Positions 1 to 13,300 of a DNA stretch of 64,000 nucleotides are shown here, piece by piece. The position numbers and the translations under genes were made by a program. Source of the DNA: Hofstenia miamia (taxonomy: Eukaryota > Xenacoelomorpha > Acoela > Hofsteniidae); contig CABFPE010000004.1 of assembly GCA_900660155.1 (NCBI GenBank), positions 110,504-174,503 on the forward strand, given 5' to 3'. Within the stretch, counting starts at the first letter, position 1. Each line of letters begins with the position of its first letter. A model generated the notes under the pieces. It was not told the origin of the DNA. It saw nothing but the letters and a program-made list of their open reading frames with translations, and did no database searches.

Positions 1-463
1 CACAGGGCGTCATAGAAAATGAGAACGTTAAGATACTGTGGGACTTCAACATACAGACAAGCAAGGTGATAGAAGCGCGGAGGCCAGACATAGTAGTAGT
101 AGACAAAGAGAAAAGATTAGGAACAGTGATAGACATAGCAGTACCAAAGGACAGGAATGTAGAAAGCAAAGAGAAAGAGAAGATAGACAAGTACAGGGAG
201 TTGACAGAGGAAATAGAAAGGCTGTGGAAATGGAAGAAGGTTAAAGTAGTCCCGGTAGTAGTAGCAGCACTAGGAGCAGTAAGTATGAAGCATAAGAGAT
301 ACTTGGAAGTGTTGGGAGTACCAAAGTGGGGAGGAGCAGTAGCACAGAAGGCAGCATTATTATGAATATCTAGAGTCCTGAGAAAAGCTCTCAGACTCCC
401 TGGTACCTGGTGAGTTCCTCGAGCTGAGATGGATACCAGCATGAAGCTGTGACAAGAAATGAA
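1..463 (+). mobile_element. 3' end of a Dong/R4-like LINE, copy 1 (cut by window start)
   Basis: The reading frame at 66-365 encodes the C-terminal part of a restriction-like endonuclease: the [13 protein letters not shown] block followed by [11 protein letters not shown] and [12 protein letters not shown]. This PD-(D/E)xK-like arrangement is known from R2/R4/Dong-group LINEs. The same protein segment recurs in the copies at 15749-17694 and 35443-37503, which supply the upstream zinc knuckle and reverse transcriptase. The 3' untranslated tail (about 400-463) shares the conserved block around GGATACCAGCATGAAGCTGT and runs straight into AAT repeats. The ORF stops early after the KAALL segment relative to the copy at 15749-17694, which continues about 15 residues further, so this copy is dead. 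The family call is my recognition of motifs. Confidence 0.85.
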
Positions 464-485
464 ATAATAATAATACTAATAATCA

Positions 486-870
486 AAGATGGACATGGGT
501 TTACACGCGCGGGTTTCAGTTTTATCCGCACCCCCGCGGAATTTGTGCAGTGCGGGTACTGAATTTCAAATGCCACGCGGGTTGCGGTGCGGGTAGACAT
601 TTTTATTTTGTCACATGTGTAATACTAAACTAATATAATATTATTTATACTACGAAGTCTATATAGTATAATATATGTGACATCATTCACTCAATCAAAC
701 AAAATTCGGTATTGACCATTTTTGGCGTTTATTACCTGAAATGACAGGCGACATTTAGAAAATAGCGGGTGTGTTGCGGATGCAGGTGTATTTTTCTAAA
801 GACATGCGGTTGCGGGCCAACTTAGAGCGGGTGCGAAGCAATGCGATTATAAAAAATTGCACCCTCGCCC
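486..870. repeat. GC-rich interspersed repeat, possibly a MITE
   Basis: A block rich in GCGGGT and CGCACCC words stands out from the AT-rich surroundings. Its two ends are weakly inverted: ATGGACATGGGTTTACAC on the left and, reversed, ATGGGCGAGGGTGCAAT on the right. AAT repeats flank both sides. The shape suggests a short non-autonomous DNA transposon, but the terminal match is imperfect and no clear target duplication can be fixed inside the microsatellite. No reading frame of note. Confidence 0.35.
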
Positions 871-871
871 A

Positions 872-889
872 TTTATAATAATAATAATA

Positions 890-935
<46 letters not shown>
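872..935. repeat. (TAA)n microsatellite
   Basis: About 60 bp of AAT/TAA triplets with one interruption. It produces an artificial isoleucine-rich frame on the minus strand. Confidence 0.95.
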
Positions 936-938
<3 letters not shown>

Positions 939-2783
939 TATTAATAATGTATGTGATGTGATCGAGCATATACAGGATATGCAATATTTGTCTTTCCTTT
1001 ATTTTGTAGAATTTATTAATTTGTTTTATTAGTTTTGGGAGTAAACCTACGGCAGTGCCAACTCTAAGACATTGGAGATTTTCCAGAATTTGTGTAAGAG
1101 TTATCAAATTTATTGATTTTGAGCTTCTACTATTTTGAACTAGAATCAAAACGATAGTCAGCAGCCTCACTGTGGCTGGATTCAGACTCAAGTGGTTCAG
1201 AAAAAAATTACTCGCAATTGCAATACTTGCACCTGCTTGGTCACCCGACGTGGCTTGAAAAATTGATCCAATTCATTTAATGCTTATCCAGGAATGTCTA
1301 AATAATTGAAATACGGGTTGATATTTTTTTCTTCACAATAATTAGTCTACATTGTAAATTTTAAATTGAAGTGATTTTCTAAATGCAATCTTCATTTTGG
1401 GTCTTATTGAAAAATGTCAAACCCATTTCAATATCCTTTGTAAAATTAAATGATTCTTGTAAATAACGTTTGACAAAATATACAAAAATTATCTAATTCT
1501 TTTGCAGCTCTTTTGAAACATCACGAATTCAATAATCGTCTCGATTTGTGGGGTGCTTTTTTAACAAATTCTTCTTTGTTTGGATTGTTTACCACTATGC
1601 AAAATATTTGTAATCGTTCAAATTTCAAAAGGTTTAGATTTCTAAGAAATTTGAATATTCCATTTGTGCTTTGCGCAGAAATCCATATTAAATTAAAATT
1701 GATTTGCCTTTTGCCATTGTTGCAAAAATAACGCGTGCATTAATTTTTATAATACAAATGAGATAGTGAATGCCATTTCATCAACTGAGATATTCCATAC
1801 ATTAATAATAGCCTGCGGAGAGAGAATGTGAGTATTCAAGTAATATGTAAATGCCAATTTTTGAAGTTTTTTTAAACTGGTCCATTTATTTTGAATATTT
1901 GATTATGCACCTTGCTTACAAAAGATTCAACATAAAGCGTTTTATCAATTGGTGCATGCACTGATAAAATTGGAGAATTTTTACGATTTTGATGGAAAAT
2001 AAGAATTTTGATATATTAAGAACTAAAGCAATTTAATTTAAATGTTATTAGATAATCGGTTTGCTTTCAATATTATATAGGTTACAACCAATTTTCAAGT
2101 GGATAAACCTAACCCCAATCATAATGCACGACAGTACTCGAGACAACAACATGTATAGAGCTCACCGGCATCCTTATTCGCCAGATATGAAGCTGTAACA
2201 TCGGTATATTTTGTAGAAATATGTATGTAAATGTAACCCGAAAATACACTGATCTTAATGGTGGAACGTCCGTCATGCAGTTTTTGGGAAACTAACTTAG
2301 CTTGAGCAATTCAGCTGATATACATTGGTGAGAGAATTTACCAGATTTTGCAAGGATCTCCGGAAGATTTTTGATCTCAGTTGAAATTATCTTTCATAAG
2401 ACTAATGTATTTAGAATACTGATTTTCTAAAAATCAAGGCTTTAAATTATGTAAATTGTATAGTTGATCTAATGAATTATTAGAAGTTGTGTGTTTTTTT
2501 AATTGTTTTTAAATTTATTATTTTGTAGCTTAGTTTCTAGTTTGTACATTTTGTATCTATATTTGTATATATTGTATATATCATGTATAGAACATCAATG
2601 GGCACAAACAAACGAATAAATAGCTATTGAAGTGAATTTAACAGGTAATACCTGTCAATTATGTACATATATTAATTTGTAAATGCTGCATCATTAAGAA
2701 ATTTACTTCCTTTGGGTCTTTGAGAGTGGTTTTATTTTATATATTTGATAACCTAAACCTTTACCTTTCCTCTGCAACTGGAT
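936..2783. other. Unassigned AT-rich DNA
   Basis: No gene recognised. Short frames exist at 847-1191 (minus) and 1513-1731 (plus), but neither resembles a known protein. Near 2165 a phrase reading HRHPYSPD recalls the mariner transposase C-terminus, too short to call. Confidence 0.5.
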
Positions 2784-3128
2784 ATGATCAAAGAAGGGGA
2801 ATTGATTCTGAGTTGGCCAAAGGCCATGGTGCTGGATTACCCAAATGGAATATTATTAGTTCCATTTGAAAGCAACATGACTGGTCGTGTTTGTTTAAAA
2901 TGCAAGCTACAATGTAATGAGAAAGATAAAATTACATGCATGCTACATAATAACGTAAGTCCACACTATGCATGCCTTGGTTTTAACAAGACGTTCATCA
3001 ATGCTTTGGGAAGAGATCCAGTGACACAAAAAAAATTTTTGGCTTGGATCTGCGAGGAATGTACCACAAATCAACACAACCTTGTTGGGCTAGAAAATGT
3101 CATTCGTAGCATGGAAGAAAAAAGTTAA
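2784..3128 (+). CDS. LINE ORF1 remnant with PHD-like zinc finger
   Basis: A 114-residue frame. Residues 37-91 carry CLKC, C-x7-C, HYAC and WICEEC clusters, matching the spacing of a PHD-type finger as found in ORF1 proteins of several CR1-like LINEs. The 3' side is followed within 600 bp by an endonuclease remnant, which fits the ORF1-ORF2 order. The frame may be truncated, since ORF1 proteins are usually several hundred residues. It is not expected to be a host gene. Confidence 0.55.
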   Translation: MIKEGELILSWPKAMVLDYPNGILLVPFESNMTGRVCLKCKLQCNEKDKITCMLHNNVSPHYACLGFNKTFINALGRDPVTQKKFLAWICEECTTNQHNLVGLENVIRSMEEKS

Positions 3129-4276
3129 GATAGAACAATACAAAGCTCTACACAGAGATGAAATCATCATTCCAATCAGTACAGCTTGGTAGTACACTAA
3201 AGGATATTGAGAGGATTTTACTGCAGTTGGAAGACTGGAGGATGAAGCGGCTCTCAAAGTAAGAGTAAATGCAGTAATAGAAGATAGTGGCAATGATTGA
3301 AATAAGGTAAGTGATGTTTTTACATTTCTTCCATATATTACTGAATCAATTGCTAACATACGTAGAATTGGTAAACCTGGTACAAAAAGGGGACCTATAA
3401 TGATTATTATTATTTTCAAATCAGTTTGGGAGGCGAGAAAAATGGTTACATCTGCTTAAAAACTTAAAGAAAGTACAAAATATCGTATATTTGTCTCAAA
3501 AGACCTAACCTGGTGTGAACAGGAATTGGAAAAAAAGCTGCTTAGAAAGAGAACTGATCCAGTCTGGTTGTGAAAGAAAAAATTTAAAAAGACGAGACAT
3601 GAAGCCATATAGTGGTGGAGTTGTGGTAAATTGTACTTGACTAGAGAAGAAATATAGGAAAATCTTATCCTTAAATAGCCAATCTATTGTTATGAAGATG
3701 GACTTGCTTGAATCTTAATGTTCTTACCAGAAGCCTGATATCGTAGCTGCAAGTGAGACATGGCTAAATAGTAATCAAGGTGATGATCCTTTTGCTTTAT
3801 CGGGTTTCGGAATTCCACTCTTACTCCTTGGGAAACTCCAAACACAAAATCTATTGCGTTACACCAAATATTAAATTATGTTCTGGTAGTGTATCTCATC
3901 TTGTTTTTGATTTAAGAGAAAGCAATCTTAATGCCTTCTGTGAGATCTTGTCTAAATTTGACTTCGAGAACATGCATCGTGTAAATTGTATAGATGACAA
4001 AGTCGAAATATTTTATAAAAACATGACAAGCGCAATGAAAATATCCCTAAAACTATAATTGAGATTACCGAGCAAGAACAACCTTGGATTACACCAAAAT
4101 TTTAAGAAATTGAAAAAAAGGTGCAAGCCATAAATATTAATGCTTACAAGCACTACAGTGATAAATTGAAAACAGAAATTTATATAGCTAAAAAAGCTTG
4201 GAGTAAGAAATGCAAGGATTCATCCAAAATATGGAGCGTTGTTAGTGATGGGAAAGTAACTAAGTTTACCTAAAAC

Positions 4277-5243
4277 GTGCTTTCTCCTCATGGAGATACA
4301 AAGTCGGTATTAAATAAAAAATTTCGTACAACTCACAAAACGAATTTGATTATTAAACTCGGGTGGATATGGATAACAACGGAATTGATGACTGCATGGA
4401 TGCCACTCACCGCGCTACTTGTTACTTATCACTATCTAAAATCGATAAAAATTAACAAGGCCAGTGGATATGATAATATTCCAAGCAAGCTTTATAAGGC
4501 CGCAGCGGCTGAATTAGCTGATTCCATATGCCATATAGTCAACATGAGTATTCTAAATAGGACTATTCCTTGGCAATGGAAGCGTGTCTTAATCAGTCCG
4601 ATACCCAAAATTTCTCATCCAACACTTTCGGATTTTCTACCTATTCCACTCATTCCTGCTCCAGCTAAATTCTTGGGGCACACGGTAGTAAATAGTGTCA
4701 AAAAGAAACCTCTTTGTAGTTTTGACAATTGTCAATTTGCTTATCAACGAAAATGTTCCCAAACTCCTGCTTTTGGTATTGCTGGAAAAAATTACTTAAA
4801 TCCTAGACTAATTGGATACATATGTGTCTTGCTGCAATCATTCGACATCGACACCATACCACATGATCGTCTAATTACTAAAATAATTGCACTAAACTCT
4901 CCAAAGGGGTCTATACAATGGATTATGAACTACTTAAGTAATAGACACTAAATATGGGTATGTAAAAAGTGACTTATATAGTATCAAAAGAGGAGTTCCA
5001 CAGGGATCGATTTTAGGCCCATTGCTATTTCTGGTGTATATTTCCGACTTACAGGCTCTTTATCCTGCAAATAGCATGGTTAAGTTTGCAGACGACTTAA
5101 CAACTATTATTCCAATAAAAAAGAACGACCTTATTGTCATTGAATTTGGAACGGTTCGTGATTGGATGCTAGTAAATAAGCTAAATAAGCTTAATTTCAA
5201 CGTATCGAAATCAAAACAAATGCTAATAGGCAACTATTGTTAA
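4277..5243 (+). pseudogene. Reverse transcriptase remnant of the LINE at 2784-5700
   Basis: Two frames carry successive RT blocks. The first (4277-4951) has KASGYDNIPSKLYK, WKRVLISPIPK, NCQFAYQRKCSQTPAF and SFDIDTIPHDRL, the degenerate equivalent of the DFSKAFDTV block. The second begins near 4990 with GVPQGSILGPLLF and continues to KFADDLTT, the FADD catalytic box. A frame change lies between them near 4950-4990. The order and spacing match LINE reverse transcriptases; the protein cannot be functional. Confidence 0.8.
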
Positions 5244-6129
5244 TTATTGCCTAACGAACTTGAAACGGTCTCTTCAATGCGTATCTTGGGAGTTGCACTT
5301 AGTGACAATCTCATCTGGAAACAACTTATGTCTCAAGGTCTCTAGACGACTCCATTGTCATAGTTTTGAAACCTATAGTGCCAAAAAGTTTCTTAAATGA
5401 AGTATTTTGAGTTTATCAGATTATGCCTGTCCGGTGTTTTTTGCATTTACAAGATAATCTGAATTCAAAGTTACAATTGATTTGCAACCGAAAACGCAAT
5501 ATCAATAAAACATCGGAGAATTTATTTCAGCATTGAACTGTTTAAGAAAGCCAGTACATGCGACCATCCGCTACATTCGTTTGTTCCAGATAAGCTTCAT
5601 TATCCATAGAACAGCTCGACGCGGAAATCAATTCTTTTTATATAGTGCTATAAACATAAAATCAAATACATAAGAAAGATACAATGAAACTTAACAAAGA
5701 CTATGGTGTTTGCAAGTACCAATTAAATAAAGTCCTTTTGATCACACTAGTATTTACTTTGCTTATTGTGGTAGAATCTTGTAAAGATTCCGCCAAGTTT
5801 GCGGAATCGAAGCATGTTGCAACCCCTACATCTGCAGATATAAACTGCGTTGGGTTTATTATGATGGTGAACATGTTGCAGGACATGAATTTCTCTCAAA
5901 AATTAATTTAACTACTTAAAAAAAATTTGAACACTATTTAATCGTTGAATAATATTGATGTTGCGAAAATTGTGTAATAAATGTTTATTATAGTTTTTTG
6001 TTAAACTTGAGAAAAAATGGACTTATTTCATGTTGATGGGTTTAATAAACGTTACAGCCTTTTAAAATGATTTATTCATCATCTATAAACTACAAAGATA
6101 GTACAAGTATCGGAAGCACCATATTAATT

Positions 6130-7015
6130 TTCCAGCTACCGTAATTTAAAATTAGAGGAGTACTGCTTCATTACTCCTTGATTTTGTATAAAATAAGCAA
6201 GTAGTGCTTTCTTGGAAACATCTAAAGATCGTAAATTTAATGGTATTTCATTGAAAATGTCAGCAACTTTCACAAAAAAAAAGAATTTGCAGCATAGCTA
6301 TTTTTATAATGTTAACTTTAGTGAATTTTTTAATGCGGTTATTAAATTTTAAATAATTGATTTCATTAGCAAATAATATTTTATTACCTAGAAGAATGTT
6401 AAGGAAGTACAGCATGGAAATATATGACAGATATTTGATTGGTTTCATGATTTGAAATTCACTGTAGAATTGCGAAACATGTGAAAACCTGGGCGCTTTT
6501 TTGTTAATTTTACCAGTTGCCCAATTTGACATAGATTCTGTTTTTTACCATTTGACTACATATTTGCTAACAGTTAGTTTACATGCTTAACTAATTATGA
6601 CATATAAATGTGCACGAGTGTATTTAATCAAAAAGTTCTTTGGAAGCAGAGTACTTATTAGGGGAATTAGAGTTGAAACTACCAAGGTTGCGGATTTTAT
6701 CATTGAGAAAATCTGTGAAGTTCAAGTTATCATTGAATTTATCACCAAGGTATACAGCTTTATTTGAATTAGGAATAGTAGCATTGCTAGACTTTATAAA
6801 AAATTGGTTGGCAATATAACTTTGAGAAGCGAGCCCCTTAGTCTCAGAACTCCTCTGTACTCTATGCTTTGATAAATTTGAAGTGGAATTACTACATGTA
6901 ACAGAGAAAAGAAATGCTCAAATACACTTCACTTTGAAGTTATTAAAAGTAATTGTAATTTTAAAGTTAGGTTTGAATCTCTCCCTAGCACTAAACTTCT
7001 CAATAATACTAACTT
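6130..7015 (-). mobile_element. 3' fragment of a CR1/L2-like LINE
   Basis: Reading down from about 7015, the minus strand gives YLGDKFNDNLNFTDF (the KYLG..D..L.F region after the RT), then a basic stretch around 6260-6532. It ends with VADIFNEIPLNLRSLD (about 6230), the equivalent of the LWNSLP..LR block that ends LINE ORF2 proteins. Several frame changes separate these pieces. No RT core is visible, so this is a 5'-truncated, old insertion. Confidence 0.55.
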
Positions 7016-8342
7016 AGCACCAGGCTAACAACGTTAAGGAACACTTTGGGTGTATAACGAATTTTCAAAAGTATTAAATGCCGAAAAATATGAAGTTATA
7101 TTTCATTATATACTATATATTACATTTAGTAAAATCATTATTACCAATTACAAGTGAAAAATTATTAGACACTAATGACATGTTGTTTCTGAAAAGATTA
7201 ATATCACTCATCTTGAGTGTCAAATAAGAATTTTAAATAAATAGATTCAGTACGCCACTAGAAATTTCTAGATCTGATCTTTCTTATCAAAATCTGAATT
7301 ATCACGTCGTGGTTTTTCGGTTTCTTTTTTGCATTATTGCAAATTGTCTTCTGAACTGTTGAAAGAATTTTATAGCTACGTTTTTATTTGTAAAGGAAAT
7401 CAATACACTGAATTGTAGACTAATTCAGAGAGTTTTAAAACTGTTTATTTTGTAAATTATTATTTTTTAATAATAGAAATTTGTTAAATTTTTTAACTTA
7501 GTTCCGATTTCGGACCAAAAAATATTACGTAGGGCTAAAATGGGGCTTAGCAAGTAAAATGTTTAGGGCAGCAAAAATCCTATTCTCTTACATCTCAAGA
7601 CTAATTAGATTAAAGTAGAAACGAAATGGTTTTTACCCATGCATGCAGTAGCTTCAAAAAGCTCCGATTTCAAATCAGTTGAAGAGATTTCTGATGATAT
7701 ACCTATCAGATAATTAGTTTTGGGAAACTGTGTTCATTGCTATATCTGGACAACATTCTAAAAGAATTAGCTACTCTCAGACAACAAAATTTGGATGTAA
7801 AATCCAAACTGACATATTAACTGAATAAATTCTCGACACTTGAACTACTCATTCTTGTAATATTGCGCAGTCCTATTTTGATGATGGTAGTTAAGTACCT
7901 ATTATGTATTAGTATTGAATGAAAGCTAAAACTAGGATAATCTGCAACGCACAGCAATATACTTATTATATATCATTAAAGAATATATATGAAATATAGA
8001 AATTTGTATAATTGAAATTCATTATCTCATATAATTTAGTAACTCTAAATTGTAAATGAATACAATTAAGTTATTCTGAAAGTTGCAAATTTGTCAAAGT
8101 ACTGAAAAAAAATTGCAAAGTGTTGATGCAGAAATCCAATTACAAAGAAAAATATCCCATAATTTATCACAAAGAAATCAATACTTTCGTGGATGTTAAA
8201 TATTGTGATTACCATTACCAGAAAGTTATGAATATTTTAATAAATCCTTTATCGTTATCCAACTAATATATCATTGGCTTGAAAAGTTTAGTGTTTGTTA
8301 CGTTCCCGTTTTTGAAGATTCTCTAGGAATTTAAAATGGAAA
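7016..8342. other. Unassigned AT-rich DNA upstream of the receptor gene
   Basis: No coding signal, repeat or RNA recognised. It should contain the promoter and 5' untranslated region of the receptor gene that follows, but no core promoter element can be identified by eye. Confidence 0.4.
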
Positions 8343-8414
8343 ATGCAAGATTGTGTTAGACAACTACAGCCTCTCAAAATATTAAATTTGTTAATATTAT
8401 TTGAAAATAATTCA

Positions 8415-8583
8415 ATGAACTCAACTGACACTTGCATCTACAGCTGGAAAGCAGAACTTGTTTATTTATCCAGTGGATGGTTCATTCTAATATTCTCAGT
8501 CATTGGTATTGTTGCCAATGCTCTCAGCTTTATTACTACATATTCCATGAAGGTTTGCAACTCTGCATCATTTTACATACAAG
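8415..8583 (+). CDS. Receptor exon 1 (N-terminus, TM1)
   Basis: Encodes the extracellular N-terminus and TM1 and ends after the first base of a codon at the donor CAAG|GTATCA. A second upstream ATG at 8343 would add 24 residues that do not look like a signal peptide. Confidence 0.8.
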
Positions 8584-10270
8584 GTATCAATTAGAACACC
8601 TCTATAATTAAGATATTCTTTCTAGCTTGCAGTTTTCATTATATGTGCACCTGGGTTATCAAAATCTTAGAATGCATTTGTATTTTGGAGCATAACAAGT
8701 TTCTATTTCACAACATAGCACTATATTTATTATTTCCACTTGACAATAAACAAAATGGATTTTAATGTAAACATGATAAAAATAACCCTTTCTTTGCAGC
8801 ATTGGATCAAATTAGTTAGGATATTGTGTGTTGCTGAGTTGAAAAAATATTTGGGCATTCAAATTCTCTGATTTCATGCTGTGGGCACTTTTGGCTTGGA
8901 AGCTTAGTTCATATTTATTGGTAAGGCTTTTTAGTCTTGGTTCATGGGCTATATTTTGCTTAATTTATTTATTGATGCATCTACTAGAGGTTTTGTTAAC
9001 GCTTAAAACTCGAGTATTTCTCATATCTACATGAGTAGATATTTGATATCTAGAATCAGGGAAAGTAATTTTATAAGTTAAAATGTGCTACAGCTCTATA
9101 AACAATTTACAATAATTTATAAATGTTATATAGAAGTTCTTTAAGGTTAGGATGAGAAAGGACTGATTCAACTATGCATAGAGCAGAATAAGTGTATTTA
9201 ATTTAGGAGTTCCTAAGTTAACATCTGAGAAGAAGTAAGGTATAAAATCCTTTATAAAATGCACATTATTCAAGTAGAATCATTATTCTATTTGGAAAAT
9301 ATTTATTATAGGTGAACATAAATTTTAACTTTCATGTGCAAATTCTCTTGGCTCCAATGCAATTCCAGTCACTTACAAAGCAAAGTAATAGCTAGATTTC
9401 CAAATTAATAGGTAATTTTTAATTAATTAGCACAATATTTCTTTTGCAAATGGTCAAGTTAAAACTGTTAATATCTTTAGGGTTAACAACAAGCACTTGC
9501 CTTTTTTTCTTCGTCCACTGAGTCAGCTTCGAGTCAATCAACAATTTTTAGTTTATGTATATATTGTTTGGATTTGGATGACAAGCAAATTATCTTTTAG
9601 TTGATCGTACTAACAATGTAAATATACAATATTTAGCCTAGGTAATTTTCATAACATTTTTTTCTCATTAAGAATTGTGTATATGCATTTCAAAAGAAAA
9701 TTAATAGTCATAATTTTTTAGTTATAGCAAAATAATTAAATAATGAGAAAACAACTATAAACTTAACTTTCTAGTTGTTGCAAAAAATATATATTTTATT
9801 GCACATTATGAAACAAGTTGGTACATAGTCTAAAAAATTGGCCTCTGTGTTCCCTATTTGTTCGATTGATTCAAATTTGAAACTACTAACATCTGTAAGC
9901 AACGCTGTAGTTAATATTTCAAAATTTTAGAATCAAATGAAATTTTTCAAAGATGATTCAATGACATAGTTCGAAAAACAACAAATCGAAACAGAAGATT
10001 TGAAGCAATTCAAATTCACCGAATTTATGCCCATTTAAGCATAATATACAAAAAGGCATCTTCAATAACAAACATAATCTGTTACCAAGGATGAAGCCAA
10101 AGAAAAAGTTTTGAGATCGTGCCAAATATTAAGCACCATAAAACTACAAAAAAATTGAATTTAAATTTATTTAATAAGCATATATTCACAATAGTAGAAT
10201 GTTTATGATTATCAGCTTAATTTACTCATTTTAATATTTCACGCTTAATGCAATTTCATATACATATTGC

Positions 10271-10307
<37 letters not shown>

Positions 10308-13300
10308 CAGTCAAATTGACAGCACTAATTCATATGCATACCTAAACGGTCGTAACAACTATCAATATACTTCACGCAAAAAACTAAATTAAGTGCTTTT
10401 GTTGGCATTATTGAGAAGGCTAATATTTTACAACTACAACGTCATAATTAAGTACAGTTTCCAGAAGATTTATGAACACATTTTGTTAGTTCATTGACAA
10501 ATCCAGCATTATATCACAACAACAACACATCAAACTATGAAAATACTTTAAACGGTCACTGTTTGCATGACCTTGTAAAATGGGCAAATTGCAATAATTC
10601 TATTCAAAGGGTATGGAGCGGCTTCTGAAGTTAATAACTTATGGTTCTTACGTTACAATATAATGTACATAAATAGGATACGTTTATCAATGCAATATGA
10701 GATTTGAAATGGAATTCTGTGAAATGGAGGAAAGCGGTTAGTTTATGTGGCTTAGTGGAATATTCCATTTTTGTTGTAAATTTACGTAGTGAAGGTTAGT
10801 GTTTCACAAAATACATATACAAAGTTAGATAAATAGAATTGATAGATAGAAAATTCAATCAAATGGTTTAAAGAAAGCAGTTGTATTTGATGTAAGCCTT
10901 TTGCAAACCCATGAACATTGCAACGATTTTAAGATCAGCGCCCATGAATCAATTGCATTGGTAGTAGTTAATAGATTGAAGTAATATTTCGACGTTTTCA
11001 ATGCGGTAGGGGCCGGTTGGAAATACGTTGCCGTTATGTAACAAAAACAGCTTTAAGACTGGCCTTTGATGAATCTATAAATAGGCGTCTGTCGCAGACA
11101 ACGTGTGACTGGCCGAGTTCTTCGAAGCAGTAGCAGAGATCGCCAGACAGAGTAAATAGGCCACTTAGAATGTTACTCCTTTTGCGAAAATGTATTATGT
11201 TAAACGCCACTTTGAAGCAAATTCTATTGTTGTAAGCGTGATCTTAACAGCTCGCACTTTTCTTTTGATAATGATAAATCGCGAAGAAGATCATTCAATC
11301 GCACTGATTCAAGAGATGTGGTCGTCCTTGATAAAAGGCGTCACGATCGCTATCAGTTTCCGAATTGCCTTCGTTTTCCGAATTGCATCTGAATGGGGCT
11401 TTTTGTGGAGGCAACGGTGGCAACAACGTTTCGTGATGATCTACTGGTCGTATTGCTGAAAATAAATTTAGATAGGTGATCGTTTTCTTGCTTTTTGTGC
11501 TATGTCCTGTAATATTTATTAAGCAGAAACGCAGCAATCATCTCTGTTCCCTTCATAGCAAAGGGAATCGATGTTCTCTTACGGGCAATCCAATTTTTAA
11601 CACCATTTGAGCATTTTGTGCAGCAAACATGGGATGCCCAGATCTTGTCTTGATCTCCAATCGCCATTTTACAATATAAGAAATAGCGTTTTCTAAGGAG
11701 GTCAGTAATAATGCGGCGGTATCTCTTTGGTGTGAATTCACCACATGTATAGCAAAATTCATCAACAGGATCTATATGCAATGAAACTTAGCTAGCTATA
11801 GATATGTATTAACATCGGCCACGAGCAGGTAGCTAGATATGATAAGATAAGGTAAGTTTAGAGGCTTTATTTACAATTTGGAAAATTGATAAATCTCTAA
11901 ATAGCGTCGGTAAATGTACAAAATAAAAAAACAAGAAACATGTACATGCGCTATTTACAAGAAATTTTCCTTTTCAGGATATTATTGTCTTGTTGTGGTA
12001 TAATCAATATAATATTATAAAACTTGTAACCTAGGCAAAATTTTCCACTGATGTACTTTTGTTTTAGAATTAATTCCTTAACACGTTTGCGAAATTGATT
12101 TAGGTTTTTAATACATTTGATCTCTTGAGGGAATTCATTCCATTGTCTCATTGCATTATTTATAAACGAATGTTGTTTAATTTTAGATTTATACTCTGGT
12201 TATAAGTAAATCTTTTTGTTCTTTCGTTAAACTTGTTTGAAAATTCTGATATTTTTTTGAAATTATAAGGTGGAAGTAAATTGGCAATTGTATAAAATAT
12301 AGTGGCAGTGTTTATTTGAATTAACTGTTTAGGACTTGGGATTGATTTATAAATGCATCTTTTCAAAGCTCTAGAATTTCTTTTACAAATATGAATGCCC
12401 CATTTATGTTGAATTTCAAGTTTCTTAATTAGTTCCTAGCGTATGTTTGAAAATATAATACTACTATTATTAAAAGGACTAATTACCAAGGAATATAAAA
12501 GTTGTATAATTGCATTTACTGGTTTAATACTTGGCTTTTAGTTTTTACATCAATAACCATTTTCTTTTGTAATGATTTAACATGTTCATTAAATAGAAAT
12601 TTTGAATCAAATGTAACCCTTAAATATAAGATGAAATTTCGAGAACTTTGGAAATTATTACTATCAGAAATTTTTTAGGCGATTATTTTCAGCATTATTT
12701 GGACTAAGTAAGCAGAATTCGGTTTTTTAGCATTGAAAACTAATTGCATAAAGATTGACAGTTAAATTCAAATTGATTTATTGCCTTATCATCAGATTTG
12801 TTATCACAAAATGCACATGTATTATAAGCATACTGGATAAGATTGGTCTTAGTATGATATTTTATGCCATTTATATAAATATTTAATAGTAGGGGGCCCA
12901 GAATAGTTCCCTGCGGTATACCATTTTTGATTGGAAGCCAACTTGAAAATATGTTATTTATTTTAAACCGTACATTATTATTACCCATGCCTATATGCCT
13001 AAGTTTCTCACAAAATATTTTATGATTGATTTAGTTAAAGGCTTTAGAAATATCCAAGCAAACAATTTCGACCTAGTTTTTTTATCTAAGGAATTCCTCC
13101 AGTGTTAAGTAGCTTGGATGAGAGCATCGGTAGAAGAAAAATGTTGTCCAAATCCAAGCTGTGCATCAGAAATTAGACTATATTTTTGCATGTGTTTGTC
13201 AATTTGATCTGATAAATGTCTCTTAAATATTTTACTAGGATGTTATCGAGATTGGTCTTAAATTTGAGGTAATATTTTCATCAAGTTTCCTAAAAGTCGG

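Larger units (their letters stand above)
2784..5700 (+). mobile_element. Degenerate CR1/L2-like LINE with PHD-type ORF1, endonuclease and reverse transcriptase
   Basis: Parts appear in LINE order. ORF1 (2784-3128) has a PHD-like Cys/His cluster. An APE-type endonuclease remnant (about 3720-4058) starts with QKPDIVAASETWLNS. A reverse transcriptase (about 4277-5243) reads KASGYDNIPSKLYK, then WKRVLISPIPK, RGVPQGSILGPLLFLVYISD and finally KFADDL. A C-terminal remnant extends to about 5700. The coding part is split by several stops and frameshifts, so the copy is old. Assignment to the Jockey/CR1/L2 side rests on the APE endonuclease plus the RT motifs; the clade is inference. Confidence 0.8.

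Noticed and set aside
847-1191. Minus-strand frame of 114 residues as a LINE C-terminus
   Set aside because: The Ile-rich end is microsatellite, and the rest lacks the LWNxLP-type block or any RT motif.
2160-2215. HPYSPD phrase resembling a mariner C-terminus
   Set aside because: Too short, without the other catalytic blocks or inverted ends.
5684-5911. Plus frame with a hydrophobic N-terminus, as a small secreted protein
   Set aside because: Its start overlaps the decaying C-terminus of the upstream LINE and the opposite strand has an equally long frame; no support for a gene.
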